Source of the DNA: Leptospira sp.
GTDB lineage: Bacteria; Spirochaetota; Leptospiria; Leptospirales; Leptospiraceae
DNA length: 21,388 bases
NCBI GenBank assembly: GCA_027531445.1
Contig: JAPZRK010000092.1
Location: 1-21,388, forward strand
Direction of reading: 5' to 3'
This document shows positions 16,602 through 21,388 of the stretch, piece by piece. Both the position numbers and the translations under genes were made by a program. The notes under the pieces are model-generated. The model was given only the letters and a program-made list of their open reading frames with translations. It did no database searches and was not told where the DNA came from. How positions within the stretch are numbered: position 1 is the first letter of the stretch; each line of letters begins with the position of its first letter.

Positions 16602-16651
16602 AAAGTGAGGGGAGTTCGTTTGTGGGAGTTGGGGATAAGGACTATTTCACC
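16602..16651 (+). repeat. Left copy of a 50-bp direct repeat
   Basis: The copy runs from AAAGTGAGGG to ACTATTTCACC and matches 17867-17916 at 45 of 50 positions without gaps; the differences are clustered at offsets 11, 15-17 and 30. Both copies have the same orientation, so they are not IS-type terminal inverted repeats. Confidence 0.9.
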
Positions 16652-16693
16652 GAAGTATATCACGATGTCACACAAACGGAGCAGACACCTCAC
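16605..16693. repeat. Interrupted inverted repeat at the left end of the transposase unit
   Basis: GTGAGG (16605-16610) plus CGTTTGTG (16617-16624) pair in order with CACAAACG (16671-16678) plus CCTCAC (16688-16693). The result is a two-part stem around a 46-nt loop that contains most of the shared repeat sequence. Such a structure could be recognised as single-stranded DNA or RNA. Confidence 0.5.
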
Positions 16694-16850
16694 CTCCGCT
16701 AGTTTCACCAGCGTCGTCAGAGGATGTCACTCCTGCCTCTTGCTCCGCTTCCCCTGCCTCCGCAAGCTCCGCACAGGGAAAACTCCGCCCACGCCTCAAT
16801 CGTAAAACCTCATCTCTATTAACACCACTCAAAGCACCTTACTCCGAGTA
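16694..16850. other. GC-rich leader before the transposase domain, no start codon
   Basis: This stretch lies between the vapBC pair and the recognisable transposase. It is GC-rich up to about 16800 and contains small stems such as CTTGC/GCAAG. It is open in the transposase frame from the TAA at 16636-16638 onward but contains no ATG, GTG or TTG in that frame. The predicted residues (rich in Ser, Ala and Pro) do not look like a conserved domain. Confidence 0.45.
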
Positions 16851-17061
16851 CATTAATCCCTTAAAATCTACTCCTGAATTAGATACCCATTACGCTATTA
16901 GAACCCTTACGATCCTATCCACCTTATTTCCAAAGTCTTGTGATTGTGAGAAGCCCAATCTCATATTCTTAAAAGTTAAAAATAGACCTACAGTTGCGAG
17001 GTGTAGTAGTTGCCATAAGCAAGTAAGCATAACCTCTGGAACACCACTAGAAGACTTCAAA

Positions 17062-17973
17062 TTGCCTCTCAGTTACTTCTCATTCATTTTAGAGGATCAA
17101 ATTCTTCAGTATCCTAAGATGATTACTTCAAAGGAGATTAGTAAGAAGCTAAATATCCCTTATAAAAGTGCTTATTACCTCAAGCGTAGACTTCAAATAA
17201 TCTTCAGCTTACTAAATGAGAAATTACAGAAACAATTATATAAGGAACTCTCAGATTATAATGATAAAAACCCAATAAAATTAGCAAAAAATGGTGATCT
17301 AAGGGAAGTCATTAAAGATGAACCTATTGCTGTAGCTGATAGCGTAGTTTTATATTCTAGTTCATTGAGAGCTAATAAGCACAGGTCTAGAAGATATAAA
17401 ACAGGTTCTAGTAGCATCTACTTATCTAATAGTTTGGGAGGAGAACAGAAAGGGGTATTAGTTCATACTGTTGGCATCAACCACGGAATGACTTTTTATA
17501 AATCCATACCTTTGAATAATCAGAACTACTTAGGTAAAGACTTAGATGAGAAGATTCCTAGGGACACTATCTTGTTCACAGATGAAGGATACACTTTTAT
17601 CTGGGATAGGAAGAACCACAGAATGGTAAATCATAGTAAGAAGAGTGGTGATCCTCGTTACAATCTATCTAGAGAAAGGTGGATTACTAAGGAAGGAGTT
17701 AGTAGTAATGGTGCTGAGGCTCGTAATAACCTTTTGAAGCAATCATTTAGAAGCTACTCGTATATTAGTCCTAAGTGGAGTCAGTTGTATCTTGATGAGA
17801 TAAGTTTTTTGGGGAACGTTAGGTTCTCTGAGCCTTTGAGGAAGCTACTACTAGGGGGAAGAGGAGAAAGTGAGGGAAGTGGATTTGTGGGAGTTCGGGA
17901 TAAGGACTATTTCACCAATCGATCGGCGCATAGTCTTTCAAAAATTTTCCAACCCAGTGTTTGCCTGTATTGA
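17062..17973 (+). CDS. IS1595/ISXO2-like transposase, core only; true N-terminus lies upstream without a standard start (probable remnant)
   Basis: This is a DDE-type transposase. The first usable codon (TTG 17062) falls inside a conserved stretch, so it is not a real start. The same frame upstream holds a zinc-binding module (C-D-C at 16939-16947, C-S-S-C at 17002-17013) and then ITSGTPLEDFKLPLSYFSF, as expected for this family. The frame stays open back to a TAA at 16636 with no ATG, GTG or TTG. In the 303-aa core the likely catalytic residues are D93 (VADSVVLY), D174 (LFTDEGY) and E219 or N222 (NGAEARNNLLK); YLDEISF near 243-249 fits the family end. The last 18 residues are read from beyond the right repeat, antisense to the neighbouring dehydrogenase, so the native stop is missing. 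Non-standard initiation, frameshifting or decay could explain this; decay seems most likely. Confidence 0.7.
   Translation: MPLSYFSFILEDQILQYPKMITSKEISKKLNIPYKSAYYLKRRLQIIFSLLNEKLQKQLYKELSDYNDKNPIKLAKNGDLREVIKDEPIAVADSVVLYSSSLRANKHRSRRYKTGSSSIYLSNSLGGEQKGVLVHTVGINHGMTFYKSIPLNNQNYLGKDLDEKIPRDTILFTDEGYTFIWDRKNHRMVNHSKKSGDPRYNLSRERWITKEGVSSNGAEARNNLLKQSFRSYSYISPKWSQLYLDEISFLGNVRFSEPLRKLLLGGRGESEGSGFVGVRDKDYFTNRSAHSLSKIFQPSVCLY
17867..17916 (+). repeat. Right copy of the 50-bp direct repeat
   Basis: This is a 45/50 match to 16602-16651 in the same orientation. It lies inside the 3' part of the transposase frame. Its last five bases form the TGA stop and two bases of the last Trp codon of the dehydrogenase on the opposite strand, so the repeat ends exactly at that gene's stop region. 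Confidence 0.9.
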
Positions 17974-19444
17974 TGCCATCAAATAACGGATCTAATACGC
18001 GAGCGGCTCCATCTACGATGTCGAGGGGAGGTTGGAAGTCGTGAAGGTCTTGCTTTTTTTTTGAAAGTTCGATCGGATCTTCATCTGTCACCCATCCAGT
18101 ATCCACTGCATTCATAAAGATACCATCTTTGGCAAAGTCGCTGGCAGAAGTGTGGGTGAGCATATTGAGTGCCGCTTTGGCCATATTGGTATGAGGATGA
18201 CGGTCTTCTTTTTTAAAGCGATGAAACTTACCTTCCATAGCTGACACGTTAATGATGTGTTTTGCACCCGTATAATCTCTTCGCATAATTGACACTAGTC
18301 GATTGCAAAGCACAAACGGAGCCACAGCATTGACAAGTTGCACTTCCAACATTTCAGAAGTGTTGATCTCTCCGAGCTTTAACCGCCAGCTATTGGTTTT
18401 GCGAAGATCCACTTGTTGTAGATCAGCATCTAGTTTGCCTTCGGGAAAAACTGTTTCCAATTCGTGGGAATTGTCATGGGAATATGGAATCATCGCAAGT
18501 GCCGCTGAAGACCGGATCCCAATGCCTGGTTGGTTTCCCGTCCAGCTTACGGGGAGTGCCTTTTCGCTTGCGAGAGTCTTTGAATCAAAATCCTGATTGG
18601 GTTTTTGATTCAATTGATTGATGCAATGATCATACAACTGAAGGAGTGGCTGAATATAGGATGGCAAACTAGAGATTGGTTGGTTTTCCGCTTCCATAAG
18701 ATGCGCGTAAAACCCAGGGGGTCTGCGTACCGTTTGTGCGGCATTATTGATGAGTACATCCAATCGGTCCAAGTACTGATCCATATATGTGCAAAATATT
18801 TCGACACTAGGTGTATGTCTTAAATCCAGTCCGAAAATTTGTAGTCGGTTTGCCCACTCTGCGTAATCTGGTTCCTTCGCAAATCGAAGAGCAGAATCAA
18901 TGGGAAATCGTGTTGTAGCGATAACCTTTGCACCGGCACGTAACAACATCAATGCGGAATGGTATCCGATTTTCAGACGAGAACCTGTGATAATTGCTAC
19001 TTGGTCTTTTAGAGGTGCCGATTGGTAACGTTTCGCGTAATTCAATTCAGCACATTCCTTACACATGGAATCATAGAAAAAATGAAGTTTGATAAATTCT
19101 TTTTTACAAATATAGCAGTTTCTAGGTGACTTGAGCGATTCGGCGTTTTCCCAAGACCATGCAGTATTACCTGCGGCAATCTGTAATGGAGCCTTAAACA
19201 CGGATTCAGTTCTTGCCAAGCGAATGCCCGTTAGTGCCCGGGCTCGCTTTTCCTCATTGACGATTTCTTGTTTGCGATTGGTTTTGATTGTTCGGTTTCG
19301 CTTGCGGATCTCATTTCGATCTGGTCGCGATACACGTCCTGCGGCAATCATCAATGCCAATCTTTCGGATTCGGGAAGCTTTGTGAGACGATTCGGATCA
19401 TTGGCCAAATCTTCTAAAAATCGTATGCAGTCCTGAATGTCCAT
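17912..19444 (-). CDS. Divergent short-chain dehydrogenase/reductase with N-terminal four-cysteine module
   Basis: The product is 510 aa, about twice a classical SDR. Residues 1-140 are an extension: a charged helical part, then C110-x2-C113 and C128-x2-C131, probably a zinc ribbon. The Rossmann part starts near 146. The dinucleotide loop reads TGSRLKIG (153-160), where the usual middle glycine is lysine. NNAA is at 233-236 and S401 sits in NVSAMEG. At the place of the YxxxK motif the sequence is TNMAK (T419, K423), so the catalytic tyrosine is missing while serine and lysine remain. An insertion at about 240-350 separates strands. Substrate is unknown; activity could be altered or lost. The ATG at 19444 follows AGGAG at an unusually long 15 nt. 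In the upstream gap AGTGC/GCACT arms followed by six T (minus strand) could be a weak terminator after the lycopene-cyclase gene. Confidence 0.85.
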   Translation of the reverse strand: MDIQDCIRFLEDLANDPNRLTKLPESERLALMIAAGRVSRPDRNEIRKRNRTIKTNRKQEIVNEEKRARALTGIRLARTESVFKAPLQIAAGNTAWSWENAESLKSPRNCYICKKEFIKLHFFYDSMCKECAELNYAKRYQSAPLKDQVAIITGSRLKIGYHSALMLLRAGAKVIATTRFPIDSALRFAKEPDYAEWANRLQIFGLDLRHTPSVEIFCTYMDQYLDRLDVLINNAAQTVRRPPGFYAHLMEAENQPISSLPSYIQPLLQLYDHCINQLNQKPNQDFDSKTLASEKALPVSWTGNQPGIGIRSSAALAMIPYSHDNSHELETVFPEGKLDADLQQVDLRKTNSWRLKLGEINTSEMLEVQLVNAVAPFVLCNRLVSIMRRDYTGAKHIINVSAMEGKFHRFKKEDRHPHTNMAKAALNMLTHTSASDFAKDGIFMNAVDTGWVTDEDPIELSKKKQDLHDFQPPLDIVDGAARVLDPLFDGINTGKHWVGKFLKDYAPIDW

Positions 19445-19501
19445 AATCCGAAAAAAGTGCTCCTAGAAAGAGAGTCCTTTGTTACGCACTCTTTTGACAA
19501 A

Positions 19502-20203
19502 TCAAAAAGAGGAATATTTAAACGAGAAAACATAAGGATAAAAGATACTCGCGATGGCTCCTGAAGTGAAGGCATATACTAGTTCTTCCGCAGGCAATCC
19601 TAGCCAAGTTTGGTTTACAAATTTTTCCGTATGCCATGTAAGTTGAAATATATTGGGATAAATTGAGATAAGGGTATAACATAACATTGCATACATGATC
19701 GTCGATAGGATTGCACCAAGGAAACCTGGCAAAATCAAATCCTTCCTTCTTACAAAAATAAAAGCGCTAAGTATGGTCATAAGTAACGGTGCGCCGTAAA
19801 TCAAATGCATTTGCAACCGGACGAGGATTGAAATCGCAATACAAACAATGACGAAAAATAGACAAATCCTTCGCGTAGGAGAAAGTTTGCCACGATTTGT
19901 TTTTTGAATCAATGTTTTGTGAAACACAAAGGCATAACTTGTGGAAGTAAATCCGGACAATCCGATTACAAATAATAAATCTTCAATCCCAAAACCCAGC
20001 ACATCAATCAAATCAAAAAGAAACTTGGGTTCCCAATATGTTGGGTAAAATAGAAATTCCGTAAAAGCAAATGGCAATGAGCAGAGTGCCAAAACTTGCA
20101 TGACTTTACGTAAATCTTTCCTTAGCCAATAAATCAATCCTCCCGGTAACAAAAATAGTATGGAGAGAATAAAAAAATTATATTGCAACAAACTTTGTAA
20201 CAT
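19502..20203 (-). CDS. Lycopene-cyclase-domain membrane protein (CrtYc/CrtYd fusion type)
   Basis: The product is 233 aa with about six to seven hydrophobic segments. It consists of two similar halves, as in fused forms of the heterodimeric carotenoid cyclases of actinobacteria, archaea and some other bacteria. Each half carries an acidic family motif next to a helix: GIEDLLF (72-78) and LPAEELVYAF (203-212). The likely reaction is ring closure at the end of lycopene or a related carotenoid. It starts 10 nt after the UbiA gene, with which it surely shares a transcript. Because UbiA-type enzymes next to such cyclases make C50 carotenoids in other organisms, a C50 or otherwise modified carotenoid is possible; this is inference. 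The substrate cannot be read from sequence. Confidence 0.82.
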   Translation of the reverse strand: MLQSLLQYNFFILSILFLLPGGLIYWLRKDLRKVMQVLALCSLPFAFTEFLFYPTYWEPKFLFDLIDVLGFGIEDLLFVIGLSGFTSTSYAFVFHKTLIQKTNRGKLSPTRRICLFFVIVCIAISILVRLQMHLIYGAPLLMTILSAFIFVRRKDLILPGFLGAILSTIMYAMLCYTLISIYPNIFQLTWHTEKFVNQTWLGLPAEELVYAFTSGAIASIFYPYVFSFKYSSF

Positions 20204-20213
20204 ATTCTATCAG

Positions 20214-21125
20214 TTAGCTGATCAGCCGGAAGTATTTACATAATAAGGTGCCTTGGAGCGATAGATTGAAGGCAATGGAAAAAAATACAAAGATCGAAAG
20301 TCTGAATTCACCTGGCTTTGCCGTCAAACCGATCGAAGACAAAACGATCATCAGAAGAGGAATCAAATAAACAATGATTTCTGTGATACCTGCATGTTGC
20401 AATGATACCAAATACACAAGCCCCAACATTGCAAAGATCTCCAATCCTAGAAGGGTCAATTTTGCTTTAGCTGATCCCTTTGTTACTGCAATTGTCCTTT
20501 TATCTGACTTTTTATCTGAAATCACATCGGGAAGCGAAGTAGCGATTGCACAACTTAAGTTTGCTGCAAAAAGCACAGGTATCCATTCCCAAGGAAAGTC
20601 GAGGATACGTGCATTTTGTCCCAAAAAACCATACAGCGGCAATACCAAACCTACACCTAACATTTGCAAATATTCTCCACCACCACGGTAGGACAATTTG
20701 AGTGGTGAAAAAGAATAAAACTGAAGTAAGGCTAGAGCCACGAAAGATAGGAGCAGGGGGGTCAAAGAATCGTTCAAATAACAAAGTATAATGGAAACAC
20801 CAACACACAAACTTGCCATAAGGATCGCCCCATTGCGAAGAGAATGTGGAGCCAACTTTCCATTCGCAAGAACCCTGGAACCACCGGAAAATATAGTGTA
20901 TGTGTTGTTCAATTTGTCAGTTTCTATATCTGCATAGTCATTCGCAAATACGATATAAAGTTGATTGAATACTCCAAAGAGTTGGATCAAAATGAACTGC
21001 TCTAGATGGAGAGAACCATTGAGAAAGTAATACATGGATTGTCCCAAAAATAAGGGCAAAAAAATATACGACTGTGAGGGAAGTCTAGCCGCTTGGAGCC
21101 ATACGCCGATCATTTGAAGATTCAT
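20214..21125 (-). CDS. UbiA-family membrane prenyltransferase
   Basis: This integral membrane enzyme transfers a prenyl chain to an acceptor. It has 303 aa and about eight to nine hydrophobic segments. Both metal-diphosphate motifs are intact: NDYADIETD (62-70) and D200-x3-D204-x3-D208 (within LPDVISDKKSDKR). YSFSPLKLSYRGGGE (137-151) fits the branch that contains MenA-like and lycopene-elongase-like enzymes. The neighbouring lycopene-cyclase gene favours carotenoid chain extension, but menaquinone or another lipid acceptor cannot be excluded. Its ATG overlaps the stop of the upstream membrane gene (ATGA), and the cyclase gene follows after 10 nt, so the three form an operon. Confidence 0.9.
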   Translation of the reverse strand: MNLQMIGVWLQAARLPSQSYIFLPLFLGQSMYYFLNGSLHLEQFILIQLFGVFNQLYIVFANDYADIETDKLNNTYTIFSGGSRVLANGKLAPHSLRNGAILMASLCVGVSIILCYLNDSLTPLLLSFVALALLQFYSFSPLKLSYRGGGEYLQMLGVGLVLPLYGFLGQNARILDFPWEWIPVLFAANLSCAIATSLPDVISDKKSDKRTIAVTKGSAKAKLTLLGLEIFAMLGLVYLVSLQHAGITEIIVYLIPLLMIVLSSIGLTAKPGEFRLSIFVFFSIAFNLSLQGTLLCKYFRLIS

Positions 21126-21388
21126 CCTGTTAGTCCACTAGTAGAAAATAGTCTGCGAAAAAAATAAGATCCGAGTATAAGAAATTCAAAGCCACTTCCT
21201 AATAGATAAGAAATATCCTTTCCAAAATGAGTATATTCTGTTTCTTGAAAGAGCACTGAATCAAGTGCGCTCTTTAGGACTGCAGTGGGTAAGAGTCCGA
21301 AAAGATCGAATTCTGTGCTCGGTTTAGGAAAGATGATACCTGAAAAAAGAAGGAGCAAAAACATAATAAAACTAGAAAACAAAAACGC
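21122..21388 (-). CDS. Membrane protein of unknown function (partial, 5' end beyond window)
   Basis: The last 88 codons of a gene enter from the right edge; the frame is open to the boundary and its start lies outside. The visible part has a strongly hydrophobic stretch (SSFIMFLLLLFSGIIF), a polar loop, and a second hydrophobic stretch (LGSGFEFLILGSYFFRR). At least two transmembrane helices near the C-terminus are therefore likely. No family is recognised. The stop overlaps the ubiA start as ATGA, placing it first in view of the same operon. A role in the same lipid or carotenoid pathway is possible but rests on position alone. Confidence 0.65.
   Translation of the reverse strand, partial: AFLFSSFIMFLLLLFSGIIFPKPSTEFDLFGLLPTAVLKSALDSVLFQETEYTHFGKDISYLLGSGFEFLILGSYFFRRLFSTSGLTG

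Larger units (their letters stand above)
16602..17916 (+). mobile_element. Direct-repeat-bounded unit with an IS1595/ISXO2-like transposase frame
   Basis: The unit is bounded by two 50-bp direct repeats and has a repeat-to-repeat period of 1265 bp. It carries a GC-rich leader (about 16652-16800) and a transposase-like frame that reads into the right repeat. The boundaries are inferred from where the two repeats stop matching. No terminal inverted repeats or short target duplication were found. It may be a decayed IS, one copy left from a tandem array, or a unit moved by homologous recombination between the repeats. Confidence 0.6.

Noticed and set aside
15701..16700. Integron cassette with attC sites around vapBC
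   Set aside because: Structured GC-rich blocks on both sides of a toxin-antitoxin pair suggested this, but I found no GTTRRRY/RYYYAAC end pair in the left block and no integrase in the window.
16605..16805. 66-codon plus-strand frame over the left direct repeat
   Set aside because: It starts with GTG, has no recognisable domain, runs across the GC-rich stem region and is out of frame with the transposase. I treat it as a chance frame.
16602..17916. Classic IS with terminal inverted repeats and a short target duplication
   Set aside because: The reverse complement of the right end is not present at the left end; the only clear boundary repeats are direct.
19456..19490. Rho-independent terminator between the lycopene-cyclase gene and the dehydrogenase
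   Set aside because: AGTGC/GCACT arms are followed by six T on the minus strand, but the stem is only 5 bp around a 25-nt loop, too weak to list as a feature.

Overview
The window looks like chromosome of a spirochaete, most likely a free-living Leptospira. The base composition is moderate to low in GC. Several genes start with TTG behind a good Shine-Dalgarno site. There are lipoproteins with relaxed spirochaetal-type lipoboxes, a RecBCD-type recombination nuclease, a six-helix class III adenylate cyclase and a REC-GGDEF protein. The genus is an inference from gene style and content; no rRNA or other marker is present.

Layout from left to right. (1) 1-6553, minus strand: recC followed by recB (ATGA overlap), with recB running off the left edge. 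(2) 6700-7998, plus: a membrane adenylate cyclase diverging from recC. It ends 3 nt from a convergent small lipoprotein gene (8002-8451, minus). (3) 8667-13936, plus: a tight four-gene cluster. Two tandem paralogous lipoproteins with long Gly/Thr/Val/Ser-rich domains are followed by a REC-GGDEF diguanylate cyclase and an SrkA-type protein kinase. The three junctions are 14 nt, 7 nt and a 4-nt overlap. A 9-bp stem-loop sits just before the Shine-Dalgarno of the first gene. (4) 13937-14110: a convergent intergenic stretch full of inverted repeats, including two related dyads 32 bp apart. (5) 14111-15571, minus: a flavin monooxygenase of the Baeyer-Villiger type. (6) about 15700-17916: an accessory insertion. 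It holds a GC-rich hairpin-forming block, a vapBC toxin-antitoxin pair, and an IS1595/ISXO2-like transposase frame with no usable start codon. The transposase lies between two 50-bp direct repeats (45/50 identical); the right repeat overlaps the stop codon of the next gene. (7) 17912-19444, minus: a divergent short-chain dehydrogenase with a four-cysteine N-terminal module and no catalytic tyrosine. (8) 19502-21388, minus: a tightly packed set of membrane genes comprising a lycopene-cyclase-domain protein, a UbiA prenyltransferase and a membrane protein cut by the right edge. This set suggests carotenoid or other isoprenoid modification.

The best candidates for something undescribed are the tandem lipoprotein/REC-GGDEF/SrkA cluster and the direct-repeat-bounded transposase unit. 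No rRNA, tRNA or CRISPR array was seen.
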